A stretch of 64,000 bases of DNA, from assembly GCF_039641995.1 (NCBI RefSeq), contig NZ_CP087714.1, positions 744,001 to 808,000 of the forward strand, read 5' to 3'. Positions 16,910 to 26,202 of the stretch are shown here, piece after piece. Below the pieces are notes generated by a model. It searched no databases, was not told where the DNA came from, and saw only the letters and a program-made list of their open reading frames with translations. How positions within the stretch are numbered: the stretch's first letter is position 1; the number at the start of each line of letters is the position of its first letter. A program made the translations under genes and the position numbers. The DNA comes from Geoglobus acetivorans (lineage in GTDB: Archaea; Halobacteriota; Archaeoglobi; Archaeoglobales; Archaeoglobaceae).

Positions 16910-17119
16910 TCAGCCCTCCTCGTACGCTTCATTGCAGATGGAGCACAGAATTCTTGGCACGGTCTTTTTCAGCTTTCTTGATGGGAAGGGGTAGTCTCCT
17001 TTCCAGAGTTCAACGTCCTTCCTGACAAGATGCTCCATGCAGACTCCCATTCCGCAAACAATGCAGATAGCAACAGCCTCGGTATCTTTCCCCTGCTCTT
17101 TACAAATATAACATTTCAT
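16910..17119 (-). CDS. Small DUF2180-type zinc-binding protein
   Basis: Protein of 69 residues with paired cysteines MKCYICKE, AICIVCGMGVCMEH and RILCSICNEAY, arranged like a small B-box/zinc-ribbon fold binding one or two zinc ions. I recognise it as the archaeal DUF2180 family, whose function is unknown. It sits 29 bases after the DUF2193 gene and two bases before the aquaporin gene. Its place in this operon suggests it works with one or both neighbours, possibly as a metal-dependent adaptor (inference). Confidence 0.74.
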   Translation of the reverse strand: MKCYICKEQGKDTEAVAICIVCGMGVCMEHLVRKDVELWKGDYPFPSRKLKKTVPRILCSICNEAYEEG

Positions 17120-17148
17120 AAGCGCTCACCTAAAAAAAGGGGAAAAAG

Positions 17149-18648
17149 TTAAACTGCTTCTCTCCACTGGCAATATGCGTGTCTGGAGTCCACGAGCGCT
17201 GCCGTGGCACAGTCCTTACAGACTCTTGCCGGTGATGCCGGGGTATCCTTGTGCAGCGCAATGATGTTGGTCATCATTGTTGCCGTAACAGGCTCGCTCG
17301 TGAGCAGGCATGGATAGTCAGCCAGTCTCATCAGGGCAGAGAACCTCACGCTGATGGCACATCCGGGATACGCATAGCGCTGCGGATTCATCAGGACCTC
17401 GTTCTCGTGGATTGGATCGAGATTCACCTCAAAGCCTGAGACCTTTGGCACGAGTTTGTCTGAAAGACCGTTCCTGTCTCTCCTCGCCTTGTCGAGGTAC
17501 TTCCATCCCCTGTATATCATGTCCATGAAGTCGTGGTTGTGCAGCTCAGCAGCACCGCTTCTCGTCGGATACAGCTGGACGTAGTTGTGGTACCTCTTCG
17601 TCAACAGATCGACGATCATGGGGGCGTTGAACCCATCAAGCTCCAGGATGTACTCCGTTGCGACTGCTGTTGAGCCTGTCGCCAGAGTCAGTGGCTGGTA
17701 CTCGCTCGTGAATCTGTCGAGATTTGCCCTGAGAGTCGATTCCATGACGTTGCTAACAGCTTCGATTACTGCCATGACGACATCATCCTTGCACATGTTG
17801 AATGTTGACTGGGCAATGTGGTGGGCGGCATCTCCAACACAGTAAGCCGGCACGGTTACAATGTTGCCGTAATGCACACCGTCATCCATCGCCTCTTTAA
17901 CTGCCCCTCTCATTCTGTTCTTGTATTCGCTCATGTATTTTCTCACATCGAAGCTCTCATGACCGTGCTCGTCCATCAGCCTTGCCTGAGCTTCAATTGG
18001 CTGATCGTAAACAAGCTTGATCATCTCAATTTCCTTCTTTATCGCATCGCTCAGTGTTGCGCCCTTTTCGATCTCGTTTGTGAAAACCCCTCCAAAGCCG
18101 TAGGAGGTGTTCATGCCCCACGACTTCGAGGCAAGGATTGCCTGGGCATGCTCCTTCGGTATGTCCACCGTTTTTAAAATTCTGTTCACGATGTTGCTTG
18201 TGCTTCCCGGTATGAGGGCGAAGTCCACAACACAGGTTGGGCCGTAGAACCCGCCATATCTCCTGACGACCTCCAGCCCTATCAGGGCTTCGGCTTTCCC
18301 TATGGCCTCAATAAACTTATCGACACTCTTTCTGAAGCTCTCATCTTCCTCGTACAGGATTTCGAGAATTGCCGGCGTCTGATAATGCTCCACGAACGGA
18401 TCGTCTTCCGGCCTTACGGTCTTTGTCAGACTTCTCAAAATTTCGAAGTGGGCATTCACGCTGTCCACGTGCAGTCTTATTACTGCCTTGCTCTGGTTTC
18501 CGACAGCCTTCATGTTGTTTACCGCATCTACATACGGCTTTACATCGTCTATAACAAACTCTCCTCCTCTCTTCTCCTTAATCACGTTCACATCCGCCCA
18601 CTGGGCGGCGATGGCCTCTTCGACCATCTTTTCAATGACTTCCTTCAT
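17149..18648 (-). CDS. DUF2193 family protein, function unknown, conserved in methanogens and relatives
   Basis: Protein of 499 residues resembling the archaeal DUF2193 family, best known from methanogens. No membrane helices or nucleotide motif are evident. Conserved-looking blocks include TVRPEDDPFVEHYQTPA, RRYGGFYGPTCVVDF, KSWGMNTSYG and VGDAAHHIAQSTFNMCKDD, and the C-terminal part has a cysteine cluster (VCKDCATAAL...YCQW). The many His, Asp and Cys residues in conserved blocks suggest a metalloenzyme, which is inference. The ATG is preceded by GGTGAT, and a TATA-like ATATATTTATC lies near 18.68 kb. It heads the operon with DUF2180 and aquaporin genes. Confidence 0.8.
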   Translation of the reverse strand: MKEVIEKMVEEAIAAQWADVNVIKEKRGGEFVIDDVKPYVDAVNNMKAVGNQSKAVIRLHVDSVNAHFEILRSLTKTVRPEDDPFVEHYQTPAILEILYEEDESFRKSVDKFIEAIGKAEALIGLEVVRRYGGFYGPTCVVDFALIPGSTSNIVNRILKTVDIPKEHAQAILASKSWGMNTSYGFGGVFTNEIEKGATLSDAIKKEIEMIKLVYDQPIEAQARLMDEHGHESFDVRKYMSEYKNRMRGAVKEAMDDGVHYGNIVTVPAYCVGDAAHHIAQSTFNMCKDDVVMAVIEAVSNVMESTLRANLDRFTSEYQPLTLATGSTAVATEYILELDGFNAPMIVDLLTKRYHNYVQLYPTRSGAAELHNHDFMDMIYRGWKYLDKARRDRNGLSDKLVPKVSGFEVNLDPIHENEVLMNPQRYAYPGCAISVRFSALMRLADYPCLLTSEPVTATMMTNIIALHKDTPASPARVCKDCATAALVDSRHAYCQWREAV

Positions 18649-18694
18649 CTAATCACCGAAATAATATAATCATTAATGATAAATATATACTCTG

Positions 18695-18760
18695 GTTGAC
18701 AAATCTACCCTTTGTGCGTGGAAATGTCAACGCTCATTGTTAAATATGATTAAGTTGACA
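18695..18760. promoter_or_regulatory. Three GTTGACA/TGTCAAC motifs in the divergent DUF2193/regulator promoter
   Basis: GTTGACA occurs at 18695-18701, its inverse TGTCAAC at 18725-18731 and GTTGACA again at 18754-18760. The first lies just upstream of the TATA-like element for the DUF2193 operon. The third lies between the TATA-like TTAAATATG and the ATG at 18769 of the regulator, where binding would block its transcription. The layout suits an activator of the operon that represses itself, most simply the Bat-type protein encoded next door (inference). Confidence 0.6.
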
Positions 18761-18768
18761 TATACACC

Positions 18769-19404
18769 ATGTATCTCGCAAAAATCAGGGTGAATCAGCA
18801 CACCTGTTCTCTCGCAGTTGCCACGTCAATGGGCAACGCAACAATTGAACTTCTTGAATATATTCTTTTGAATGACGATGAGGCTCTGTTTCTCGGAAGG
18901 ATAACGAGAATGGACGGAGATCCGAGCAAGTGCTTCAATGCGATAGAAAATCACCCCAGCACAAGATTTTTTCAGATTCTTGAAAAGACCAAGACGAACC
19001 TGGACTTCCTTGCAGTTATACGGGATACAACCGGCATCAAAGCATTTGAAGAATCATACTGCTTCATAAAGCCACCCATCATCGTTGAAGGGGGTTCAAA
19101 ACTGTACACGGTTTACGCTCCTGAACTCAAGTTTCTCAGGAATGCCTATGAAAAGCTGAGGAAAGTCGGCAACTGGGAAGTCCTCGAGGTCAGGAGCATA
19201 ATCGGTGAAAAGGGTGAGACTCTTACTGAAAGACAGTATGCGGTGCTGAAGGCAGCGTATGAAATGGGATATTTCGACAGAAAGCGAAAGGTAACACTTG
19301 AGGATATTGCCACCGCCTTAAACGTATCCAAGAGTGCAGTGCACAAGCACATCCAGGAGGGGCTTTGTAAGATAATTTCAAGATATTTTGCGGAGACTGA
19401 GTAA
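18769..19404 (+). CDS. Bat-type transcriptional regulator (HTH_10 domain)
   Basis: Protein of 211 residues. The C-terminal segment from about residue 150 reads LTERQYAVLKAAYEMGYFDRKRKVTLEDIATALNVS, characteristic of the bacterio-opsin-activator HTH_10 domain, followed by a recognition-helix-like KSAVHKHIQ. The N-terminal 145 residues are a sensor-like region with no cofactor motif recognised. It probably controls the divergent DUF2193-DUF2180-aquaporin operon through the three GTTGACA sites between them. The ATG lies about 27 bases after a TTAAATATG element, so translation is probably leaderless. Confidence 0.82.
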   Translation: MYLAKIRVNQHTCSLAVATSMGNATIELLEYILLNDDEALFLGRITRMDGDPSKCFNAIENHPSTRFFQILEKTKTNLDFLAVIRDTTGIKAFEESYCFIKPPIIVEGGSKLYTVYAPELKFLRNAYEKLRKVGNWEVLEVRSIIGEKGETLTERQYAVLKAAYEMGYFDRKRKVTLEDIATALNVSKSAVHKHIQEGLCKIISRYFAETE

Positions 19405-19440
19405 ACGTTAAAAATTCCGAGCATTAAGCGGTTAATCTGG

Positions 19441-22128
19441 ATGAACAGCAGGTTAAAAGAAGTACTTGAAAAGCTCGGTATCAGGGAACTGAACGAACTG
19501 CAGAGAATGTCCTATTCTGAGATAACTGGTGGTAAAAACTGCCTGATTATTGCACCAACCGGGAGCGGGAAGACTGAAGCTGCTGTGATACCCCTCATTG
19601 AAAAGATCTATGAGGAAAATCTTCCGGGTATGGCCCTACTTTACATCACTCCCCTCAGAGCTCTGAACAGGGACATGCTCAGGAGGATTGAACAGATTGC
19701 AAGAGAGCTTGGAATAAGCATAGCCGTAAGACATGGTGATACTGGGGAGGGAGAGAGGCGGAGGCAGTCCCTCAAGCCGCCTCAGATTCTCATAACCACA
19801 CCGGAGACGTTTCAGCTACTGTTTCTCGGAAAAAATTTGAGGAAAGCCCTGAAGAACGTAAAATTTGTAGTTCTTGATGAGGTTCACGAGTTTGCTGACA
19901 GCGAGAGGGGAGTTCAGCTATCTGTCGCTCTTGAAAGGCTGCGGGAATATTCTGATTTTCAGACTGTTGCTCTTTCGGCCACGGTTGGGGACAGGGAAAC
20001 GATTGCGGAATACTTCGGCTGTGAGGAGGTAATTGAATTCTACGGGCAGAAGCGCTACGAGTTCAGCGTTGTGAAGGCTGAAGCATGTGGTGCTGGTGAG
20101 CTGCCGGAAGCAGATGCCAGTTTTTCTGCAGAACTGATGAAAATAAAAGAGATCTCGGAAAATCATCGCTCCACACTTATTTTCGTCAACACCAGGCAAA
20201 CTGCTGAAGCTCTCGCCCTCCACCTGAAGAAGGTGATGGATGTTGAGGTGCATCACGGTTCGCTTTCAAAGGACGTGAGGATCGAGAACGAGAGGAAGTT
20301 CATGGAAGGCGAGGTCAGGGCACTGATATGCACCTCTTCCCTTGAGCTTGGGATCGATATTGGTCATGTGGACTGCGTTATTCAGTACAACAGCCCGAGG
20401 GAGGTCAAGAGACTCATTCAGAGAGTGGGAAGAGCAGGACACAGGCTTGAAAAAGTTTCGAAGGGATACATTATTGCAAATACGTTTGACGACCTCCTCG
20501 AGTCCATCGTGATCGTGAGAAGGGCGGAGGAAAGGAAGGTAGAAAAAACAGATGTGCATGAGAGCAGTCTCGACACCCTTGCGAATCAGATTTCTGCCAT
20601 TGCTCTGGAATATGGAACGATAGAGGAGGTGAAGCTGTATCGGATCATTACAAGAGCGTATCCATTCAGGAATCTGGATTATGAGTTTTTCATCCAGTTC
20701 CTGAATTTTCTGGCTGGAATGGGACTTGTGTTTTATGGTGACGGAGTGGTGAGGGCGAGGAGGAGAACGAGGAGGTATTTTTACGACAACATATCCATGA
20801 TCCCTGACGAGCGACACTATCCCGTAAAGGAGATCACCACCGGGAGGATCATAGGAGTTCTTGATGAGTCCTTCCTTCAGACGTTTTCAGGTGAGCTTTT
20901 TGCAATGAAGGGTGAGGTGTGGAGAGTAATATCTGTTGACGAGTTTGTCCGGGTTTTGCCAGCGGGCGTCGATGCAGAGGTGCCTTCGTGGACGGGAGAG
21001 GAAATTCCCGTTCCGTATGAGGTAGCCCAGGATGTCGGAAGGGTCAGAAGAATCATTGGAGACCTGCTGATGGGAGAGGGCGAGGAAAGCGCTGTGAAAT
21101 ACCTTATGGAGAACTACAGGATAAACGAGGATGGTGCGAGATATGTTGTGGGAATTATAAAGGAACACGTCGAGAAGGGTTTCAAACTGCCGACAGACAG
21201 CCGGCTCGTGATTGAGTGCAGTGATGATGCCACAATCCTCAACGCCTGTTTTGGTCACAAGGTGAACGAAGGGCTTGGAAGAGTCCTTGCCTTGCTGATT
21301 TCAAACAGGAAGGGCAGAAACATTGGGGTGGAGATTGACCCTTACAGGATAAGGCTCATTCCCGCCACCTGTGAGGACGTTCTGAATGCTCTCGAGTATC
21401 TGCGCAATCTGAACAGGGATGAGCTGGTGAAGCTTCTCGAGCTTTCCCTTGCAGACACCAGGCTGTTTCACTGGAAGATCATAAATGTGGCGAGAAAAAC
21501 GGGCTATCTCAGCAAGGATGTGGAGATGAACAGGGTAAACGTTAAAAAGCTGGTTCAGAGGCTCTATGAGACGCCCATATTCAGGGAGGCGATGAGGGAA
21601 ATTCTCGTTGAGAAAATCGACTTCGAAAAAATTTATGATATTCTTGCGAACTTCGATGATTTTGAGGTTGTAACATATCACACAATAACCCCCGTGGGCA
21701 GTGCATCATCAAAACAGAGTTTCGACGTTCTCTTCACGTCTAAACCAATACGTGCTGTCATTGAAACCTTCAGAAAAAGGATAGAGAATGAGAACTGCCA
21801 CTTTCACTGCCTTAACTGTGGCTATACGATAACACTGAAGGTCAGGATGATCGACTCCCTGCAGTGTCCCAGATGCAAATCGAGAATGGTTGCGGTTGTG
21901 AGCGGGAGGAGAGACCTGAGCAAAATTGACAGGGGAGAGCTTTACAGAATTGCAAATCTTGTCATGGTACACGGCATGAAGGCCGTTTACGCCCTGAACA
22001 CGTATGGCATTGGGGTTGAGACTGCAACCAGAATTTTGCTCAATTTTTACCCCGATGAGGAAAGCTTTCTTAAAGCTCTGCTTGAGGCGGAAAAGAATTA
22101 CATAAAATCAAGAGCATTCTGGGACTGA
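19441..22128 (+). CDS. Lhr-type DEAD/DEAH-box helicase with C-terminal zinc ribbon
   Basis: Protein of 895 residues. Motif I is APTGSGKTE (38-46), motif II DEVH (146-149), motif III SAT in ALSATVGD, and motif VI QRVGRAGHR. Downstream are the winged-helix and beta-barrel regions of Lhr-family helicases, and near residues 780-805 a zinc ribbon with HCLNCGY and QCPRCKSR. Such archaeal Lhr proteins unwind or anneal DNA or DNA-RNA hybrids during repair. The stop codon overlaps the ATG of an OB-fold protein, so the two are co-translated and may act together on single-stranded nucleic acid. Confidence 0.88.
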   Translation: MNSRLKEVLEKLGIRELNELQRMSYSEITGGKNCLIIAPTGSGKTEAAVIPLIEKIYEENLPGMALLYITPLRALNRDMLRRIEQIARELGISIAVRHGDTGEGERRRQSLKPPQILITTPETFQLLFLGKNLRKALKNVKFVVLDEVHEFADSERGVQLSVALERLREYSDFQTVALSATVGDRETIAEYFGCEEVIEFYGQKRYEFSVVKAEACGAGELPEADASFSAELMKIKEISENHRSTLIFVNTRQTAEALALHLKKVMDVEVHHGSLSKDVRIENERKFMEGEVRALICTSSLELGIDIGHVDCVIQYNSPREVKRLIQRVGRAGHRLEKVSKGYIIANTFDDLLESIVIVRRAEERKVEKTDVHESSLDTLANQISAIALEYGTIEEVKLYRIITRAYPFRNLDYEFFIQFLNFLAGMGLVFYGDGVVRARRRTRRYFYDNISMIPDERHYPVKEITTGRIIGVLDESFLQTFSGELFAMKGEVWRVISVDEFVRVLPAGVDAEVPSWTGEEIPVPYEVAQDVGRVRRIIGDLLMGEGEESAVKYLMENYRINEDGARYVVGIIKEHVEKGFKLPTDSRLVIECSDDATILNACFGHKVNEGLGRVLALLISNRKGRNIGVEIDPYRIRLIPATCEDVLNALEYLRNLNRDELVKLLELSLADTRLFHWKIINVARKTGYLSKDVEMNRVNVKKLVQRLYETPIFREAMREILVEKIDFEKIYDILANFDDFEVVTYHTITPVGSASSKQSFDVLFTSKPIRAVIETFRKRIENENCHFHCLNCGYTITLKVRMIDSLQCPRCKSRMVAVVSGRRDLSKIDRGELYRIANLVMVHGMKAVYALNTYGIGVETATRILLNFYPDEESFLKALLEAEKNYIKSRAFWD

Positions 22129-22781
22129 TGGGTATGGATGTTGAGGAAAGGCTGAGAGAAATTAAGGAGCATTTCGGAGAGCTTATCGATGACGATACTG
22201 CGAGGTTGCTTGCAGAATACAGTCTCGGGAAGTTCGTACCGGATGCCCGTACCGGCAGGATAAGGGGTCTTGTTAAGGACAAGAGAATTTACAGGGATAG
22301 AGGATACTGCAGACTCGTGGTGGAGACCGAGGATGGTGATGTTAACCTGTACTTCTGGGATGAGGCCTATGAGGTTGCGCTGAATGACATCTTTCCTGGA
22401 ATGAATGTGGAGGTTGAGGCGTCAAGGGGTGAGAGCGGATACCACGTCAGAAATGGTGAGGTTGTCAGGGTGGAGGTTGACGAGAGCCGGATAAAGACCG
22501 TGTCCGAAATAGAGAATGGCACTGTGAATGTAAAAGGGCGTATTGCAGGAATTGAAGGAATCCGGGAGACAAGGGATGGGAAGAAGCTTGCCTCTTTCGT
22601 GATAACTGATGGTAAGGTGTTCACACCACTCGTTCTGTGGGACGACAAGGTGGAGTTTGCGGAGATTCTGTCGCCGGGTGATGAGGTGATAATCTTCAAT
22701 GCCTATGTGAATGAATTCAGGGGGAAGAAGAACATTCATGCCGGCAGGAATTCGTACATTGACGTCAGACGCTTTTCATGA
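22128..22781 (+). CDS. Two-OB-fold nucleic-acid-binding protein (RPA-like)
   Basis: Protein of 217 residues with two strand-rich OB-like repeats, about 40-110 and 122-215. Both show the typical GRIRGLVKDKRIYRDRG and VKGRIAGIEGIRETRDGKK openings followed by CRLVVET or ASFVITD strands. This resembles archaeal RPA subunits and other single-strand-binding proteins. No zinc motif is seen. It overlaps the Lhr-type helicase gene by one base and probably binds the strands that the helicase exposes (inference). It overlaps the convergent hydrolase gene by 17 bases at its 3' end. Confidence 0.78.
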   Translation: MGMDVEERLREIKEHFGELIDDDTARLLAEYSLGKFVPDARTGRIRGLVKDKRIYRDRGYCRLVVETEDGDVNLYFWDEAYEVALNDIFPGMNVEVEASRGESGYHVRNGEVVRVEVDESRIKTVSEIENGTVNVKGRIAGIEGIRETRDGKKLASFVITDGKVFTPLVLWDDKVEFAEILSPGDEVIIFNAYVNEFRGKKNIHAGRNSYIDVRRFS

Positions 22782-23319
22782 ATTCCACAACAGAGTCCAC
22801 GAGCTGATCCATCGTTCCCGTATAGAAGTGATCTGTGTCAAGCTCGGTAATCTTTTTTGGTTCGCTCATCATCTCGATTATCTCTCTGCTTTCGCTGTAG
22901 GGTACAAATTCATCTTTTATAGCATAAACAATGAGCTTTGGGACTGTGCTGTCTTTGAGTGATATGCTGTTGATTTTTTTCAGGGGCGAGATCAGTATAA
23001 GGGCTTTTGCTTCCCCGGCAACATTGCTTGCAACCACAGATCCAAACGAGTAGCCCAGGACTGCAACACCGTCATGCCTTTCTCTGAGGTAGTCAAGCAT
23101 GATTTTTGCATCTTCTATTTCCCCCACTCCCATTCTGAACGGCTGTTTGTAGTCAAACGACAGCGTGGAGATGTTCATCTCATTCAGAGCCTCTGAGATT
23201 CTTTCCAGACGGATGTCGAATCTGTTGCCCCCCATCAGAGGATGCGGAGGACAGAGAAGGACAGCGTCATTTCCTGCTTCTCTGTAACTTGCCCGTATGC
23301 CACCGTGAATGATTTCCAT
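22765..23319 (-). CDS. Alpha/beta hydrolase, small archaeal type
   Basis: Protein of 184 residues with the nucleophile elbow GYSFGS (Ser91), an acid at Asp136 in AIKDEFVP and a histidine at His164 in DTDHFY, giving a complete catalytic triad in the right order. The oxyanion-side segment CPPHPLMGG near residue 25 is typical of the YcjY/dienelactone-hydrolase-like group. The substrate is unknown, probably a small ester. It is shorter than most alpha/beta hydrolases because it lacks a lid domain. Single gene, divergent from gatE. Confidence 0.85.
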   Translation of the reverse strand: MEIIHGGIRASYREAGNDAVLLCPPHPLMGGNRFDIRLERISEALNEMNISTLSFDYKQPFRMGVGEIEDAKIMLDYLRERHDGVAVLGYSFGSVVASNVAGEAKALILISPLKKINSISLKDSTVPKLIVYAIKDEFVPYSESREIIEMMSEPKKITELDTDHFYTGTMDQLVDSVVEFMKSV

Positions 23320-23377
23320 GTTGCATTATTCACACCATCAGTTAAAAATTAATACCCTCCTGACAAAATTGCCAGCA

Positions 23378-25225
23378 ATGAATTACGCTGACATTGGTCT
23401 CAGGGTTGGGATTGAGATTCACCAGCAGCTTGACACGAGACACAAGCTCTTCTGCAACTGTCCAACCGAGCTGAGAGAGGTGGAAGAATCGAATTTCGAG
23501 TTCATCAGGTTTTTGAGGTCGAAACGGAGCGAGCTTGGAGATGTGGACCGAGCGGCAAGAGAAGAAGTGATGAGGAAAAAGAGGTTCGTCTACAAATTTT
23601 ACGATACAACGTGTCTTGTTGAGGCGGACGAGGAGCCGCCGAGGGAAATAAACAGAGAAGCAATAAAGATAGGGATTCAGATTGCAAGGATGCTGAACAT
23701 GGAGCTTGTTGATGAGCTTCATGTCATGAGGAAAATAGTGATCGATGGCAGCAACACGACAGGGTTCCAGCGAACGGCCCTTCTCGCCTTCGGTGGTCAT
23801 GTCGATGTTGACGGTAAGAGAATAGGCATAGCAACACTCTGCATTGAGGAGGAGGCTGCCAGAAAGGTGGAGGAGAGGGGCAGTGAAACCGTGTACTCTC
23901 TGGACAGACTCGGCATACCTCTCGTCGAGATAGGGACTGAGCCGGACATTGACAGTCCTGAACTTGCCAGGAAAGCTGCATGGAGGCTGGGAATGATTCT
24001 CCGGAGTACAGGGAAGGTTAAAAGAGGTCTCGGGACAATAAGGCAGGATGTGAACATTTCAATCAGGGATGGTGCGAGGGTTGAGATCAAGGGTGTTCAG
24101 AATCTGGACATTCTTGACAAAATCGTTGAGTATGAGGTGCAGAGACAGCTGAACCTCCTGAAAATAAGGGACGAACTCAGAGAAAGGGGGGCCGAGGTCT
24201 TTAATGAAATATATGATGTTAAAGAGGTCTTTGCAGAAACAAAATCCAAGATTTTGAGGAGAGCAGAGTCCATAATGGCAGTCAGGCTATCAGGATTTGC
24301 TGGACTTGTTGGCATGGAGATACAGCCTGGTAGGAGGCTCGGTACTGAATTTGCAGACATTGCAAAAACCTTTGGCCTTGGAGGCATATTTCATACGGAT
24401 GAGCTTCCCGCCTATGGCATAAGTGAGGTGGAGGTTGCGAGGCTGAGAGAGGCGGTTGGAGCCGGAGATGGCGATGCAGTAATCATCGCTTCGGGCGAAA
24501 GGGGGAAGGTCAGGAGCGCCCTCGAAAGAATCATCGAACGGGCAAGGTACTGTCTTGTGGGAGTCCCTGAGGAAACAAGAAGGGCAAACGAGGATGGAAC
24601 AACTTCATACATGCGTCCTCTTCCTGGATCAGCGAGAATGTATCCGGAGACGGATGTGCCACCAGTTTCAATCGATGAAAAACTGAGGTCAGTGGAGATT
24701 CCAGAGCTTATAGAGGAAAGGGCCAAGAGGTTTGTCCGGGATTACGCTCTTCCGGAAGACCTTGCGGTTATTATGGCAGAACCATCAAATGCGAAAATCT
24801 TCGAGGAATTTGCGGGGCAGGTTGAGCCAAAGGTTGTTGCGAGGGTTCTGCACATCCTGCCGTCTCAGCTCAGGAGAGAGGGCTATGATGTTGAAAGGCT
24901 GAGTGAGGACGACTTCAGACTCACACTTTCCATGATCAGGGACGGGAAGATTGCGAAGGAGGGAGCTGAGGAGGTGCTCAAGATTCTGACACAGGAAAAG
25001 CTTGGGGAAGACGAGATTATTGCAAGGCTCTCTCCTGCTGAAGACCTGGATGGGTTCATCGCAAAGCTTGTGGAAGAGAAAAGAGATTTTATAGCAGAGA
25101 GGGGCGAACATGCATTCAAACCTCTTATGGGGCTCGTGATGAAGGAATTCAGGGGTAAGGTCGATGGAAAGATCATCGCGGAGAGGCTCAGAAATGCAAT
25201 AAAACAGGCACTGGATAGCTCATAA
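23378..25225 (+). CDS. gatE: Glutamyl-tRNA(Gln) amidotransferase subunit E
   Basis: With the ATG at 23378 the protein has 615 residues and begins MNYADIGLRVGIEIHQQL, the conserved GatB/E N terminus; the open frame before this ATG is not typical and is left out. The body carries GatB/E blocks such as QRTALLAFGG and SLDRLGIPLVEIGTEPDI, and the GatE-specific insert and YqeY-like tail are present. With GatD it converts Glu-tRNA(Gln) to Gln-tRNA(Gln) in archaea. GatD is not in the window. A TATA-like TTAAAAATTAATA lies about 30 bases before the chosen start. Confidence 0.93.
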   Translation: MNYADIGLRVGIEIHQQLDTRHKLFCNCPTELREVEESNFEFIRFLRSKRSELGDVDRAAREEVMRKKRFVYKFYDTTCLVEADEEPPREINREAIKIGIQIARMLNMELVDELHVMRKIVIDGSNTTGFQRTALLAFGGHVDVDGKRIGIATLCIEEEAARKVEERGSETVYSLDRLGIPLVEIGTEPDIDSPELARKAAWRLGMILRSTGKVKRGLGTIRQDVNISIRDGARVEIKGVQNLDILDKIVEYEVQRQLNLLKIRDELRERGAEVFNEIYDVKEVFAETKSKILRRAESIMAVRLSGFAGLVGMEIQPGRRLGTEFADIAKTFGLGGIFHTDELPAYGISEVEVARLREAVGAGDGDAVIIASGERGKVRSALERIIERARYCLVGVPEETRRANEDGTTSYMRPLPGSARMYPETDVPPVSIDEKLRSVEIPELIEERAKRFVRDYALPEDLAVIMAEPSNAKIFEEFAGQVEPKVVARVLHILPSQLRREGYDVERLSEDDFRLTLSMIRDGKIAKEGAEEVLKILTQEKLGEDEIIARLSPAEDLDGFIAKLVEEKRDFIAERGEHAFKPLMGLVMKEFRGKVDGKIIAERLRNAIKQALDSS

Positions 25226-25365
25226 ATTGTGCTATCTTTCTTTTTCTGATCTGGATTTCTCTGTCAGATTGTGGCTTTTATCTCCGGTTTCGTCATCTCT
25301 CCGGAACTCAAACCGAAATTTTTATAAATTATTGCTACTGTGTCTCATACTAACAAGGTGGTGAC

Positions 25366-26160
25366 ATGGAGATTGGGAAGAGGATCAGGATTGAGAGAAT
25401 AATGAGCAGGGACAGCGGAAATACGGTGATAGTCCCTCTGGATCATGGCGTGAGCATGGGGCCAATTGAGGGCATTGTTGATCTCCGAAAGACAATAAAT
25501 GAAGTGGCGGAGGGAGGAGCAAATGCAGTTGTTGTGCATAAGGGCATTGTGGCTGAAGGTCATAGAGGGTACGGCAAGGACGTTGGACTGATACTTCACC
25601 TTTCAGCCTCTACCATGCTCTCCCCTGACCCCGACGAAAAGGTGCTTGTGGCGACTGTAGAGGAGGCGATAAAGCTTGGAGCGGATGCGGTGAGCGTTCA
25701 CATAAACATCGGGAGTAACACTGAAGCGGAACAGCTCATGAAGCTGGGCAGGATAAGCCGGGATTGCAGGGAGTGGGGTGTGCCTCTGCTTGCAATGATG
25801 TATCCGAGGGGCAACGGAATAAACCAGTTTGACGAAAAAACCGTGTCCCTTGCGGTCAGAGTTGGGGCTGAGCTTGGAGCTGATATAATCAAGACAAACT
25901 TCACTGGCAGTGTGGAATCTTTCAGGAGGGTGGTTGAAGGCTGTCCAGCGCCTGTAGTGGTTGCCGGAGGTCCAAAAATGAATTCAACCGAGGAGATACT
26001 GAAGATGATAGATATGGCGATGGATGCTGGGGCAAGAGGTGTGGCCATAGGCAGAAACGTGTTTCAGGCGGAAAACCCCAGAAGGATGACTGAAGCCATC
26101 TCAATAATCGTTCATGAAAATAGGGGCTGGAGAGAGGCAATAAAACATCTGCAAGGTTAA
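25366..26160 (+). CDS. 2-amino-3,7-dideoxy-D-threo-hept-6-ulosonate synthase (ADHS), first copy
   Basis: Class I aldolase-fold protein of 264 residues with the likely Schiff-base lysine Lys176 (IIKTNFTG), Tyr146 (MMYPRG) and Asp26 ([10 protein letters not shown]). The segments [11 protein letters not shown] and [11 protein letters not shown] closely match methanogen ADHS (MJ0400 type), which makes the first C7 intermediate of the archaeal shikimate route. A GGTGGTGA ribosome site lies just before the ATG. Unlike the second copy at 46.9 kb it is not in the aromatic operon and is followed by siroheme genes. A role as fructose-bisphosphate aldolase is possible but less likely from these motifs. 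Confidence 0.82.
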   Translation: MEIGKRIRIERIMSRDSGNTVIVPLDHGVSMGPIEGIVDLRKTINEVAEGGANAVVVHKGIVAEGHRGYGKDVGLILHLSASTMLSPDPDEKVLVATVEEAIKLGADAVSVHINIGSNTEAEQLMKLGRISRDCREWGVPLLAMMYPRGNGINQFDEKTVSLAVRVGAELGADIIKTNFTGSVESFRRVVEGCPAPVVVAGGPKMNSTEEILKMIDMAMDAGARGVAIGRNVFQAENPRRMTEAISIIVHENRGWREAIKHLQG

Positions 26161-26202
26161 TTTTATCAATCCCTCTTTCTCTCTGTTTTTCAGGTGGTGA
26201 GT

